A DNA stretch of 64,000 bases, from the NCBI GenBank assembly GCA_914767715.1, contig OU612073.1, positions 7,070,001-7,134,000 on the forward strand, in the 5' to 3' direction. The position numbers and the translations under genes were made by a program. Positions 49,901-63,690 of this stretch are shown piece by piece. The first letter of the stretch is position 1. Each line of letters starts with the position of its first letter. The notes beneath the pieces were generated by a model. That model saw only the letters and a list, made by a program, of their open reading frames with translations. It was not told the origin of the DNA and did no database searches. The DNA comes from Membranipora membranacea (Eukaryota > Bryozoa > Gymnolaemata > Cheilostomatida > Membraniporidae).

Positions 49901-52900
49901 CGCAGACATAATTTGAAATAATACTTCACACACCAGTTTGTTGCAAAAATGCAGATTAATTGTTAGAGTTTTAAAGCAGTTTAACAGGCGCAAAATGTTA
50001 TCCGCAGTGGTTAGTGAGGCATCTGAACGCCTTTATGTCCTCATAACAGCAAAGCAGGTGTCCTTCATAAAAATATGTTGAAAAAAGTACTTCCCTCTTT
50101 GTGGAACAAAATCACTGTCAATGATCTTTAGAATCAAGTGCATAACTTTACACTCGCCCGACAAGACAGGATGCATTAAGACAATAATGATGTTTTTTCA
50201 AACTCTTAACTTCAGTCTTTTCACTGACAATTTATTGTGAGCGATTGCTGCATTGCTGCAATATGACATGCTCTCCATTCCAAGCACATGCTCCGAGTAA
50301 TACTATCGTGCTTACTGCTCAAAAAACCTAGATAAAGAAAGAGAATTGCATTATGGGAACAATGTTGCAATAGAAGATAACTCAATGCAGGAAATGATAA
50401 ACATCAGCGTAGTAAATTCTGAAACATTATCTACCTAATTATTATTCTTTGCCTGCTGGGGCGAATCAAAATAAGTGATGGGTCATGACACAAATATTCA
50501 TCTGGAGGCAATATTCAAAAGTATGCATGCACTCAGCTGTGAAAGGCAACATTTGCCATATCTCATCAAATAAATAACTTTATTAGTTGGCAGTGCTAGT
50601 AGGTTAGGCGAAAGGTGTAAAAGTAGTAGACAATCAATTTTCTCACAATGAACAGCAGACATGCATTAACCACAGAGAGATCATGGAAACATATAAAGTC
50701 ATCTAGAGACATGTTTGAGGTCTGCGGACGCTGCCTGTGTAAGATTACCTGCAGCAATCATGAGGTGAACGTCTGTGCATGTTCTACATAATTAAAACCA
50801 ACCAAACCCATTCAGAACAGTGTGTGGTGTGTATTCAGTAAAGAGTATATAATAATTCTTTGGCATTCAGTCAGTCATGCTTCTCTCTCATACGTTATGA
50901 TGTTAGACAGTAGGCTATGGCATGGTTGATATGAAGTTGGTGATGGATAGCATGCAGAAGAACAATTATTCAATATTTTCAACTGAGAGTTAGTTAGATT
51001 TTTTGCAGACTAAAAATAGTTACATTGGATATTCTGGTGACAATTTCTTGCTGGATAAATGTAGGTTTTCACTTTATTTCTTTTCATGACTCCTCAGACA
51101 TTGCATAAGGTGACCAGATCACAATCTGATAAGAGTACGCGTTTCATTCCCTTTGGCAGTGACGTGACTAAGTTCTCCAATTATCCAGTGGATATTTCCG
51201 ATTTCAGTTGAACAGTTCCAGTTTACTCAGTATTGATTTTTTTGTCCGTGTCAATGCCCCACATCTTCTCCCTTGGGCCTTATTAGCTTGAATATACAGG
51301 TACTTGCGGTGTTTATGTTCTATAAGCTTGGGTGGCTATGGCGATTTGTTTTAGGTTTGAGCGGGGCTTACCTGACACCCTTCATTAGTCCAGTTTGTGT
51401 TCTCAGGCTATCAATGGTAGGACAAGGAAGCAGACCGAGAGCGTTCATTTCTATACACAGAATGGTGATAGAGAATTCCCTGCAGCCCATAGCCTGATTG
51501 ACACATCCAAATATTTGCATAGTGTTTTGATCCAGAACATTGTTACTCTAGATAGCAGCTAACTAGCATAGCGGAGATAGAGCACAGGATATTCAATCTC
51601 TGTCAGATAAGCTTGCTTTTTGAATTTGCTGCGTAGTCAAGCCGGCATTGTTGATTTGTTGAGCATTGACATCGGTAGTTCTGGTCAGTTGTTCTTGTTT
51701 GTTGGTACTGGGACTCTCTGAAGCTGACTGAACTGGACTGAAACCTAGAGGTAGGGGGGGCAGTAAAACTAGCTGACCTTGTCGTTGATATGAGTAGGAC
51801 TGATCGCTAACAACTTCCTCATATGAGCAGCTGCTGACCTTGTGAAAGGCTTTTCTCTCGTCCGTTGATCTTTACTACTCTGTCAGAGAGATAGATGATC
51901 TGTTAGTTAATTTCGAACAGTTTATAGCAAACATCAACCAATGCGGCTATTTTTTAGACCTTACCACAATGAACCACTAGCATGTTCCAACTGTGGGGAT
52001 TAGCCTCCTCTGATGTTATTGTCAGCATGATCACTGTGTTATTTTTACAAAAAGTTTTGAAGTCAGTCTGTGAAGTTTCTTAACTTCAGGACTGTTCTGC
52101 AAAACTCATTCTGATGTGCAATATTGGGTGTTATTATAACAAGCTTCTCTGTTGAATTCAAGTAACTTGAATGGGCTCATATTGATGTATTTTCTCTCGA
52201 CAGAAACTTGAAGATAACGTATTAAAAGGAGACGAAGAACTCACGGTACAATCAGAGGACGGCAAGGGAAGTGAGAAGGTGACGGCGAGGGTGAGGGACA
52301 TTGTCACCAAGAGCCTCTCAGATAACCCGGCAGAGGTAAGTCACTCTTTGCTCTTATTTTTATAATACATCTGATCGTCTTTGCTAAGACAGCTATGAGT
52401 TGAGATGTTTGTAGAGCATAGGTTGTATAGATTCTCAGGAAGTAGTGGAAGATTTTGGGCGGGGAGGGGGGGTAATCCATCAAACAGACTTGTGAGAGGT
52501 TTTCCACAGGCTACCACTATAGCTAAGCACTCAAACTATTAGGGGTGGGGTGAAAGTAGGAGGTGGAGTAGGAGGTTTGGGTTTGAATCTCTCTGCAATC
52601 TACTCACTTATGGGCTCAATTGATGTCCCAGGTGTGCTCCGACAGTCCTGTCTGCAAACTGAGAGCAACTTGGCGCCGAATATGGCACCTTTATTTCCCA
52701 GTCTTCGGACAGGGACAGAACATTTTAACCCATTTAAATATCTATAGAGGTAGTCTTGTTTCTATGAAAATAGTGGATGATTTGTAGGGGTGGGGGGGGG
52801 GGTGGGTAGTACATCGATCAGACTTGTGAATGGTTTGCCACAGGCTACCACTAAAGCTAAGCACTCAAAATATTATGGGGTGAAATACCAGACAAATTTT

Positions 52901-55900
52901 GGGAAAGTAGGCTATATTCCAAAATTTTAGCTTTCAAATGGGACTAGGCTATAAGTTGTTACCAAATGAGCTTTGCAGAACAATCCGGAAACTTCACAGA
53001 TTGAAAACTTTTTGTAAAAATAAACATCACATCACAGAGTATCCTTACTCTGTGATCACATGCTATCAATGTCAATAGCAGTGAATAATCAGTGTGAAAT
53101 GGCCACACTCTGTGTTTCACTTTGCACTCGAGAAATTGGCAGCATGTAGCGCATTTTGCTGACGCATACATACCCAATGACTTTCAACTGAGGAGCGTTG
53201 AAAAGCATGGAAAATGGCCTTCATGGTTCATATAATCACGTACTAACCCCAGCGAAGCTCAGACAAGGCAAGCTTTTAGAAAATCTCTTCTTATGTCGCA
53301 GGATTTTATTAATCGCGACACAATGGGTCAACGTATTGAACCCTAATATGATTGAGCTGCGATTTTTATCATGCGACATTGGCAATGTTCAAAGAACACC
53401 CAGCAAGCTGAGTACAGCCTGTTCCCTAACTACTCATAAGATTGTTGTGTATCAGTGTTCTAAGCTGTATTGTTTGCAAACAGATTTCGAAATTGAACTT
53501 TCATTACTCAGCTACGTTTGAGGTAGAATATCACAATAAATCTATTGTTGTGAGGTGTTTTATTTGGTTATTTTACGCTAAGTTGTCTGGGTGCAGTGTG
53601 TTGCATAAAAAGGAACCAAATTGGAAAGGAGAGTCTCAATGAATAACTATTTGTATGTAGTAAACAACCGGGTCAAATTTCAAAGCCTCTTGCTCCAAGC
53701 ACGTAATATAGAGTGGTGAAAAGTCAACTATACGTTACTGGATTATTTTGGACAACTTTCGCTTTTCTTTGAAGCTTGTGGGCTCAGACAATGAATTTAT
53801 GAGAACGAGATATGGGTATTTGCCTAACTTGGGAGCAATTTGTGTAGATATCAATACTTTATTGACCCCTGCACTGAATTATACTAGAAATTAAGGTTTC
53901 ACAATTGATGCCGGTGTTTGGGAATTGTCCCTGCACGAACTCAATTAGGAATTCATTACAGTATGAGAGACCAATGTTTTAATTGTCTAGTAAATAATAG
54001 GATTCGATATATAAATTTTAATTTGCTTATAAGATTTCACCGCTTTGAGCAACTTGAGTGCAATAACATTTTAGTTGCAAATAAAACCCAAGTTCTGTTG
54101 AATCGTGTTTGAAGGGCTTCCACTTTCATAGGATTTTCACAACTCTAGAAGATTGTCCTTTCTCTACTGAACCAATGTTTTGTCTCGTATCTCGGGACTA
54201 CGGCTTCTTATTTACTGGTTATAGATTGGTCCACTATACACAAACTCTCACTTGAGTATTATCAAGGTGCTTTACATGAAGAGATTAGGACATTTTTGAC
54301 AATCACAGTCTTGTAAGAAGTTTGTTAACCCGCCAGACCATTATTTTCTGATAAACTTGCACTAATGAAATTACCGGCACATGCTTTCGGTCCTGAAACA
54401 CCTCTTGTGGGGCTTACATCACTCACCTAGTACTTTCGGGTTGTTATTCTTTCCTACCCTACTCAAGAGTTGAACCGGTGCCAACTTCAGTCCTCTTGTC
54501 AATAACTACATTGAGTGTTATTCAAGGAGTTTAGATAACTTATAAAATTTTACCATGCACCATCATCTTATGTAGTGATGATATCGGGTAACAAAAAATC
54601 TCTTCCAGACAAACTATGATAACTCATCCATATTGGCCACATCTTCTCTGTTCTAAAATGTTTTTTTTTATCGGTTTGCTGCACCAAGAATGTGTCAGCT
54701 TAGCCGCGTGACAAGGCTAAAGTATCAGCTAGTGGTACATCAAACGATACCTGATTGGTTTATCAGTTTGAGAAAGCTGTAAAACCTTATGTCAACATTA
54801 TCTATCCAGAATTTCTGAAATTTAACTTACGCATTGCTTCCCTGTTACCAATAACTGGCTTTGATGACGAATCAATTTTATCTCTTTTCCTTTGACTGCA
54901 GGTTGCAATGTCGGCTCCGAGTAGCGGCACACTCATGGAGGAGAATCGGATGTTACAATCCGAGCTCAACCGTCTGGAGGATTTACTTAGTCAGTCCAGA
55001 GCAGAGAGAGATGAAATTGGCATCAAGTACAACGCTGTCAGTGAGCGGGTAAGATAACTCCCATTATTACTGCGATGGACGTGGGACCAGTGAATAAGTC
55101 AAGTTTGATCAAGTTTGCGTGCATTCTCGTTGCTTCCCTTCCCCTGGTCACGCCGCCTCTGGGGGGAGCAACTCCGAATGCAGGCAGATGAGCCAAACTT
55201 GGTCTAGACCCGTGGTTCCCAATAAGGTTAGATGATTTCCCCCTTTCCTTACCACCATGACCTCCATTCCCCCCCCCCTTCCCCACCTATTCCATCCCAA
55301 CTTGTTTTCATATATATCTTAGCGTGTTAGATCTTGTTCTACAATCTACATGGTTTCAAATAATCAAATATCACAGTTTTATAGTTTTTTGATGAAAACT
55401 TTGATTTTCTGAAAATGCAGCCAGCTGGGGGATTTTGAGGCATATCAGAAATTCCCCCCCTGAAAATTGAAAATTCCCCCCTTGGGGGGAATTCCCCCCC
55501 ATTTGGGAACCACTGGTCTAGACCAATGACTGCTGTATGGACGTGTGACCAAAAACTAAATCAAGTTTGATCCATCTTGAGTGCTTTCCAGTGGCTTCCC
55601 TTCCCGTGGTCCGTGTGCCTAGGATTACTAGATTTTGCTGAGTATGGATGTGAATGTGTTTGTGTTTCTGGCATATTGCATTTCTACTTCTACCATCACT
55701 GTACCTGTTGCAGGATTTAACCTCAAAGCTGCTGTTGAAACTTTCTAAAGTACATTGTTTCAGCGCTTAAGCACCACTACGATGTGTGGCAGCACCCCTT
55801 CAGGTCAAAACCTTTCTTGACTTTGTCCTTTCTGGGAGGTTTGCTTTTCATTCAAGTGTCACTTGGGCTAACAATATCTACCACTTACCGCATAACGCAA

Positions 55901-58900
55901 ATAATCAGTCCAACTAAGTCTTTGTCTGTCGCTGCTGCATTTGCTGAAAATTCTGATCTGTAGTCAATAAACAGGTTTAAGTCTAGGGATAGTTTTACCT
56001 TGAGGGATTTCTGCAGGCTTAATACACCTTAATTCCATATAATCGACTAGGATCTGTCAGAAAATGTTTTATTCACAAGTTTGAAACACTTTGAATATCA
56101 TGTGGGCTTAGCCTATTCAGAGGCCAACAATATGGGAACAAGCGCCTTGGGGTGATCGTTAGAGATTTTCTGCAAGACAGCCGCATGGGAATTTAAAAAG
56201 ACAAAAGAATTTTTCCAGAGATTACAAGTCTAGGTAGACGTACCCGAAAAGATGCATATATATTATATAAATATGGTGCAGGGAATAAGCGCACTGACTT
56301 TAAATTAAGTTTGATCGTAAAACCATCCTCCACCGCATGACTATAAATTGTGTGCCATGGTAGGCTATTTGATGCTCGAGTTGTAATCAGGACAGACAAC
56401 TCTCAAATAAAAAAATATTCTTACTTTTCAACAACCCAACTTTCTATGCATCTCATCGAATGTTTTCCTAATTCTTAGTAATGCATATCATTGTGATGGA
56501 ATATCATATATCACCATGTACATAGAGCCGCTTTCATCTTTTATGGTATGTTTGGATTTGCTGAGGATTGAAAAAAGTTATCAATAGTCTGCCAGACCGA
56601 TATTCTTTTTAATATTATTTGTGAAATGACACTTTATTGTTTAATATCATGCTTATAAAAATAGCGATTGGGTTCGAAACGTAAGAGTAACCAAAATCTC
56701 ATAACCCAAAGAAATTCCCAAACCACAATCGCTGACGCTGCTTATCATTGACTGTTTTATTATTTCTCCCTTTATTTCAATCAGGTATAAACCTTGCTTT
56801 CACAAGACCTGCTAAGTAATTAACGTTAAAACAACAAAATGTTGACATTTTCAATGTGATACAATGCCAAGTTTTGAAACTTCCCTCGATACATAGATTT
56901 AATATTTGGCAAACTATGGATATCAGTTTGGGGCTTAAAGATAATGCTGTCGGAAAAGGGCATTGAATGCTATGTTGATAAGTTCATTATAGTATTGGTT
57001 GATTGCATTGTGTACATGTGTCAAACCTGCTGTCGTATCTTAGCAATTTTGTTTATTGCAATTGATATACTTGTTGGATCAAGTGGCATATGTAATGACA
57101 TTTCAGATTGAGACAAACCCCACTGTGTACTGAAAATTGTAATACGCTGCCAACGACGGCAGCGTCAGAATTTGTTTTAATATTTGAGCTGATAAGAAGA
57201 TAAGGTCAATTGGTGCCAGTGTAACTTTGATGTCTGTTCCGTCTTATCAGCCTATCTATTGCAAAATAAAAAGCAAATGAGTTACAAATCATTGGCGCTG
57301 CAAAAGCAAAATAACTTCTTCCATCAAGCAAATTTACAGTAATGCATGCCCGGCATAATTAACGGCGAAAAGAATGAATTATCATCAGTCAGAGCAGGGA
57401 GGGTCCCACCCTCCCTGGTCAGAGACTGCCATCTTGGGAGCCTTGTTGGCCGTGTTCATCTTCTATTTGCGAAAATAATTATGAATAAGGAGCGCTTGCC
57501 GCAGTGACAGACATTGTGTGATTTCCCTCAGGGGTCAGTGACCTGCTGCCGGCTACTTCGGCATATAGGCATGCTGGGCGGCTCAATATGTAAGGCTCAA
57601 TATGTAATTGTCGTTTTGTCCTTGTCCAGCTGAGAGGGTACAAAGGCAGATAAATTAGTTATTAGACACATTCTGTCTCTAGTAATAAGGTATTCAGACC
57701 AAACAATAACAGCAGATTCTCTCAGGGAAATGACTGAAATTGAATTTTCGAATCTCATTAACGGGTTTATCAGAGAAATGTGCATGCTGCTGGGTTAGTA
57801 ATCACCATTTGAATAATCCTGTCGCTCTCGCTGACTCTCTTGGGACTCTCCCACTGCCTTGAGATATGAGATATAGTATCAACCTTCTGATGAGGAGGGA
57901 CCCATACCGCGCCCACTCCCCCCATCTCAAATCTAGTAGCAAATTATCCGGTTGACCCGTGTCAGCGTTGAAATAATGTCAAGGACTTTGAGCGGCAGAT
58001 CTAATGACACAATGCTACACTTTCATAATCTAGATTGGCCATGAGTAAATAACGTAGTGCTTTGTCAAACAACTTCTCACCGCAATGCAATGAAACATTA
58101 TTATTTCTCCTGTTGGACCAGAGATATTCAATCACTTTTCAGACGAGAATATGATATTCAATAAACAATACTAGAGAAAGTTTTAGATTTGCTCACTCAT
58201 TGTTCACCAGTATTGATGAGAAATACTCCAATAATTGATTTATGTCTGTAAGGTATTACATTTCTCTGCTGACTTATGGTATATTGTTATATTGTCCAAG
58301 GACGGCTGGGACGCCGGTAAACTGCACTTGAATTGAGGAAAGCTACGAGTCTACCAAGGTGTAAATCCTGGTGGAATTATAGGTGATTTGTCATAAATAT
58401 ATTTGGGTACCTTTCACTACACAATAATATCTATAAATAACAGCAAGGACGGTTTTTTCTAATGTACCATACTGTTCGGAATATGGTCTTGCATTGTGAA
58501 ACAGAGTGGACATGAATATTACATGACAGAAAAAAAAAGATCAATCGCCCCCATTATGAAAACTTAACTGCGTTTAACTAACAATATATATTCATAATAT
58601 GTAAAAACCAGAACTAGACAGATAAAGATATTTCGTTATTATAAAAAGTGAATCGAAGCCTAAAAAACATACTTCAGGTAAGGTGATATATGGGGCTACA
58701 GAAATATGTCACACTTTTTATCAAAAAAACAAGTTACTTTTGTGACACTCAAGGTTATGTTTTGTTGCTGGAACCACTTTTGAGATAAGATATTAAGTGC
58801 ACCTACTCTCACCCTTTGTACCCGGCCTAGGGCTGCTGTCTCCTAGGCAGCGCGTCGGGAAAATCTCCAAACACGTCTGGTTTGGTAACAATTGATAATC

Positions 58901-61900
58901 ATTTTCAAGTATTGCTCTTGTATTTCTGTTTTTATTAGTCTGATAAAACTGGAGTTTTAGAAAACTTTGAGGCCTTAATGAGACTGATAAGGTTTTATTC
59001 AAATAATCAAAATGCCGGCCGGCATTTTTCAATCAGATTTGCGTCATGGTCTAAGCGGTCATTTCTGGGATAATTAAACTATCGATATGAATGGTGAGCT
59101 TGTGTAACTCAAATTTCTGCTGCCTGCGTTGCGTCATAATACTCTCGACCAGGCTTTTCTCATATGAAAACACTTTGTTTGCTGTCAAAATGGTTGGGGG
59201 TTCTTGAAAAACACAACAAAACAACCAACGAACAGCATTCTGCTACCAAGTTTATGCAACCATAAACCCTTAGCTTTGGAGTTATCATTGCATTGTTTAT
59301 TCATGATAAACTATCAATAGAAATGTTACCTGTGCTTTGAATGCGGCCCTTTATTATTGGGCTATATAGGCGAAATTAATCACAATAGAAAGATTAGGCC
59401 AATGCTATGCAAACAATATACAAATCTCCCAGCAAGTGGCGTCCTTGGATGCAACAGCTCTATTATGCACCACTATAGTATTATATGTGAACGCTGCTGC
59501 TTGCTGCCGTGGTATTAGTGTGACAGACTAAGGGTGGCAGTGTACAAACAACAAGTGCTCATTAAAGCACCTGCAGGCAGCTGGGCTCAGAGGAGAAAGT
59601 GAACTTAGTAATCCACTTTTTTAAACAATACACGAGGCAGAAGGACATTGAATTATCTGCTACTGGACTACATTTAGGAAAAAAAGCTACTAAGATGAGC
59701 TTTACAGATAATTATCAGGATTTGAAGCCAAGCGGCGTCGGAGGTGTAAGTACAGAGAAATGTCAAAAATTTTCACACCAGTGTCTTAATGTATAGCGAT
59801 TGTTGGTTTGTAAAACTTGAACTCTATACTGATGATGGTTTGACCTGCTTATTCACAACTGTCGTGCGGCAGCACAGCGCTCCTATGCAAGCTCAGATTT
59901 CAATTCATTAGCTTTTGTTTTAGGTGTAAAAGCTTACGTAAAGTTGCAAAAGGCTTAACCTCGAAACTACCATCAATAATTCAAGCTTTTATACCCTACA
60001 CCAGGGTTTGGCATTGAATCATAAAACATTCATAAGGCTTCTAGGCGAATGCTCAGTTGTGATTTCTGCGATGACTTTGAGGGTTGCTAGTGCAGGTTGA
60101 AATTTGCTGCTGAAACGAGGCTTTTTCGAGGTCGGGGCGTCGTCGCGATTAGTTATCGGTGAGGTTGGCGCAAATTCAGGAACAGGTCACAGAAAGGCGC
60201 AGTCATGCAGGCAAATGGCGAAAAACTGCCGCAGGCATATCCTGGTATCGTTACTGAACGTAAACAGATGGTTGGTATACGGTTTCAATTTTAGATTAAA
60301 TTTGGATTGAAACTTTTTGATGTTGTTGTGCTAGATGGTCAAACGCACAGTTATTTATCAGTAGCTTGCTTTATGACACTCTTACGGAAGCGACACTTGA
60401 TAGTAACTCTCTGCTTGCTTCCATCTGATAGCAACTAATGATGTTTACTGTGTAGCAATATGCAAGGTTTGCCTGGCGCCAATATTTAAATTCTCCATAT
60501 CTTATCTATTTTCATCCTCCTTACTGTACCTAACAGTTGTATACAACCATTTACTTTTGGTTGTTTGACATATACACCAATGTTTCGATTGATATGTAAC
60601 CTCAAGGTAAATACGTAAGCTTCTGTGCAGAGCTAATGACTTGGCTAGACTGAGTTGAGAACGCATTTTCAAAGACTGAGCTGTGAAACAAATCAAATAT
60701 TGATGTTGCGTCAAAGCTAACTATAGATCAAATGGCTATCTATGAAGCTTTGCCAACCCTGCTTCCAATGTCATTTGGTTTACTCTTTTTTTTTCTGTTC
60801 CGCGCATACAACGTAGAAACATAGAAATTCACCAGATCTGTGTAAAAGTACACCGCTTTACAAAAGCGCATTGCGTTGCAGCTTGGCCAAACCCAGTTTT
60901 AAATGCTGTCGACATAAAACAAATTATATCCCCTTACAATAAATAACCAGAGACAAAAACCTTAGCCTTTTAAACATATTATTTCAAAGCAGCAGAATTT
61001 GATTGAAATGGCTTATGCAATGGACTTTGTAAAAGTTTTTGTTTCAATTCTCAATGGTATTCAATGTTGTCTATTGAACCTATTGAAAAAACCGGCACAC
61101 TCAATACCACACAGTCAGCACCGGTTCTTGTTAGCTAGGAGAATAAATCGGCAGCATAAATCGGCAGCGCTGACTTGTGGGACAAAGAATAAGTTCCTTC
61201 TAGGTCACATGTCTAGCTAATAAATGACTGCCATATCTCTTATTTCTAATATCAATCACTTCTCCCTGCTCCATTCTCATCGATATATATTATGTTTATG
61301 TTTTATGTTTACAGCTGGAGCAGGCACTGAAGCTATCAAGTGGTGAGATCAGCAGTGATGATGTTGGACAGAAATCTCTCGTCCAGCAGAACATTGAGCT
61401 GAGGAAGAAGCTGGATGAGGAGCATGCCAACTACAAGAGAAAGTTACAGGCATACCAAGACGGCCAACAGAGACAAGCCCAGCTCGTCCAAAAACTGCAG
61501 GCAAAGGTAGACTTTTCTTCTACCAGTCAATGTAATGAGTGAAGCAAAATTAGTACATTAAATATTCAATCAAACCCAAATTACTGCCTGGTTTTGTGGA
61601 TCCTTTTGAATAAATGCCATTGTTAGATATTTTAATTATGGCATTAGTGTTAGACTTTGGTATTATCACTTGGTTAGAGACACAATCCCCTCTCCTTTGT
61701 GCTATTGGGCCAAATTTGTTATCCTGGCCGCTATTGGGCCAAATTGTAATCCTGCAGAGCTTGTGTGATGACTTGGTTATATCCTGCATTATTATCTGCT
61801 TTATCTACTGCATTTGGTGTAATCTGCATGCAACAGGTCCTGCAATACAAGAAAAAATGTGGCGATATGGAATTCTCACTTCAACAAAAAGATGAACAAG

Positions 61901-63615
61901 TCAAACGAATGGTATGTCAACCATAAAGCCAAGCCATGTCTCGGCTAGGTCCCTGCTATTACCCCCATTAGCTGCTTTGTTAGCTCCTTGTAAATCTATG
62001 TTGTACCCCTGGGCGTATTACAGGTCTTACAATACAAGAAAAAATGCGGTGCACTTGAAGGCGAGGTGGAATCCCTCCGATCCCAGGCAGCGGTAAGAGT
62101 GTGGGAGGATAAATCCTATTTGAGAGGACAACTCTCTCTGTGGTGGTTAATTCTTAGTTGTACACCTCACCAACATGCACCATCACCCCTCTTGTCTGTC
62201 CGCTTTTTTTGAATTGCTAAACATGTTTGTTGTCTACCCTCGCTGTTGTAGCATAGAAGTGTTTTCAAAAGTCTTTTGGATTATATGGGAACTAAAAAGA
62301 TGATTTGTCGAGCTTTTTGTAACACAACCTTTAGAAGCACAGTGTTGTATTCTACTCCTTCTATCCCTCTCACTTAGACCTAACTGTATTTGATGTTAGC
62401 TTTGTTTATATGTGATCCTGAATTGCTAATCTTTTGGATTCCAATTAGTTTTTAAAACTGTGGACTCTCTCTTGTCAATCACAATTAAATACTAATTATG
62501 GTTGAATCAAGGGCAGTTAAGTTGTTATTGTGCTCAAGATCATACTCGGACAAAAGCTGGTTGATCACAACCGATGTTCATATTTCCCTCTCACGTCAAT
62601 GGCAGCTTTGCTCATTTTGCACCCGATATTGTGCTTTAGAGTGATGGCAGCGTTGAAGCGGAATCAGTTTAGTAGTTTCTTAGTTTTAGCACCCAGTATT
62701 TTTTATTGAAGTTTTAGATTAGATTACTCCTTTTGTGTTGAATTTATGTATCTAATTTAACAAGTTATTTAAAATCTAGACTTAGCCCCCTGAACAAAAG
62801 CCGGCTAGAGGGACGGCTTGCAACACCCGTGCTAATCCAGTTTGTTCCTCTGGTAATTTAACCTTTCTTGTTGTTAATACTAGTTCAAATAAAGACCAAC
62901 TCAGAGAGATTCTGTTAAATTGTTGAGTCCTAGAAATGAAATAACCAACTTGTGCAAATACTACATTCAAGCCGGCCACTTGACTCGGATCTTTGTACTT
63001 TATGCTTGTGTTTGCACCAATCCTGAAATGTTTTCCCTGATTACTTAAACCAAGGAGCTATTACTCCTTGCTTAAACTAATTACCAATTGCAATATTTTG
63101 ATATCCAGAAACGTTTCCAACAACATGAGAGGCTACTAAACAACCTGTTGCTAATGGCCCCAAAGCAAAATTTGGAATTATCTAAGTTTCATAAAACTTG
63201 AAGAATTTCAATCATTCAGTTTTATAGAAGCTAGATACACATAGCGCCTAGTCTGCTAGCGCTGCTTAGCCTTGTTGGTGCTGATGAGTTAAAGTTGTAA
63301 CAGGCAGAAAATACAATCTGCAGCACTAACAGTAGCAAAGCATTAGAGTTTTCAGAATTTCAGTAACGTTTAGTGGGAGTGAAAATGTCTGATCGCACAT
63401 TGAGTACTTTAGATGAAAATGAGAACAATTTGAAAGTATCGGACTTGGGAACTGAGTCCTCTGAACTGACATCTTATCTAGCCTGTGATTCATTACAGCT
63501 GAAGGACACCACCGACTCTCTACAGAACAGACTTGAGAACACTGAGGCTAAGTTGAGAGCTGTAGAACATGATCATTCTATGGATTTGGAGACTGCCCTC
63601 ATCAAACTCGAGGAG
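46911..63615 (+). CDS. Rootletin (ciliary rootlet coiled-coil protein), 5' part
   Basis: Seven coding exons, all phase 0 with GT-AG borders: 46911-46949 (MSGEEQLLEKAIQ), 52204-52335, 54902-55048, 61315-61506, 61837-61911, 62024-62092 and 63499-63615. Together they give 257 codons; the gene continues past the right edge. Diagnostic stretches match the rootletin N-terminus: KLED..VLKGDEELTV, ARVRDIVTKSLSDNP, LLSQSRAERDEIGIKYNAVS, LQAYQDGQQRQAQLVQKLQ, VLQYKKKCG and HDHSMDLETALIKLEE. The product is a long coiled-coil structural protein that polymerises into the striated rootlet at the base of cilia; here this would serve ciliated larval or choanocyte cells. The VLQYKKKCG exon is present twice. 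Introns reach 5-6 kb and hold several MITE-like repeats. The start is the first ATG of a short exon, with an upstream stop in frame (taa at 46899). Confidence 0.93.
52440..52880 (+). repeat. Direct repeat pair in rootletin intron 2
   Basis: Two copies of about 100 bp (about 52440-52550 and 52770-52880) share cagacttgtga, ccacaggctaccact and agctaagcactcaaa, each with a poly-G tract. The second is close to the first but has small indels. Both are noncoding. Confidence 0.7.
55065..55625 (+). repeat. Local duplication flanking a MITE
   Basis: A segment from ggacgtgggaccag through caagtttgatc to gcttcccttccc (about 55075-55150) recurs at about 55537-55610 (ggacgtgtgacc, caagtttgatcc, gcttcccttccc). 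The two copies lie on either side of the hAT-like element. Confidence 0.6.
55210..55515. mobile_element. hAT-like MITE in rootletin intron 3
   Basis: The 306-bp element has terminal inverted repeats ccgtggttcccaa and ttgggaaccactg, and a perfect 8-bp target duplication gtctagac (55202-55209 and 55516-55523). The cagtggttcccaa terminus is typical of hAT-derived non-autonomous elements, and the target has the central TA preferred by the Buster branch. The interior is rich in poly-C/G runs and has no coding capacity. Confidence 0.8.
57393..57421. repeat. Palindrome cagggagggt/accctccctg
   Basis: Perfect 10-bp arms flank a ccc centre, in a rootletin intron. The arm is the same motif as in the TTAA hairpin at 24969-25012, and a partial accagggagg occurs near 36951. 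This is probably a terminal-repeat footprint of one MITE family. Confidence 0.5.
59695..59745 (+). CDS. Candidate alternative first exon of rootletin
   Basis: An ATG opens 17 codons (MSFTDNYQDLKPSGVGG) that end exactly at a GTAAGT donor in phase 0, the phase needed to join the 61315 exon. No acceptor is needed if this is a transcription start. It would give a shorter rootletin isoform lacking the first three exons. The evidence is only the open frame, phase and donor. Confidence 0.35.
63385..63498 (+). CDS. Candidate internal start extending the 63499 rootletin exon
   Basis: An ATG at 63385 begins a 38-codon open, acidic, serine-rich stretch (MSDRTLSTLDENENN then LKVSDLGTESSELTS) that reads in frame straight into the 63499-63615 coding exon, with no splice. 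The exon also has a normal acceptor (cattacag). This layout suits an alternative promoter for a short isoform. An intronic open frame of 38 codons could arise by chance. Confidence 0.35.
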
Positions 63616-63642
63616 GTATGACCAGTTTTCATAGGAACGAAT

Positions 63643-63690
63643 TAGCCTTGTCACATGGCCACATTTTTTATGAGCCGCATGACAAGGCTA
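63643..63690. repeat. Imperfect palindrome in rootletin intron
   Basis: The arms tagccttgtcacatggc and gccgcatgacaaggcta pair around a short spacer. The motif agccgcgtgacaaggcta also occurs at 54702-54719, so it is probably a small repeat family. Confidence 0.55.

Noticed and set aside
55038-55286. Glycine-rich minus frame
   Set aside because: It overlaps a rootletin exon border and the hAT-like MITE; its composition reflects poly-C runs.
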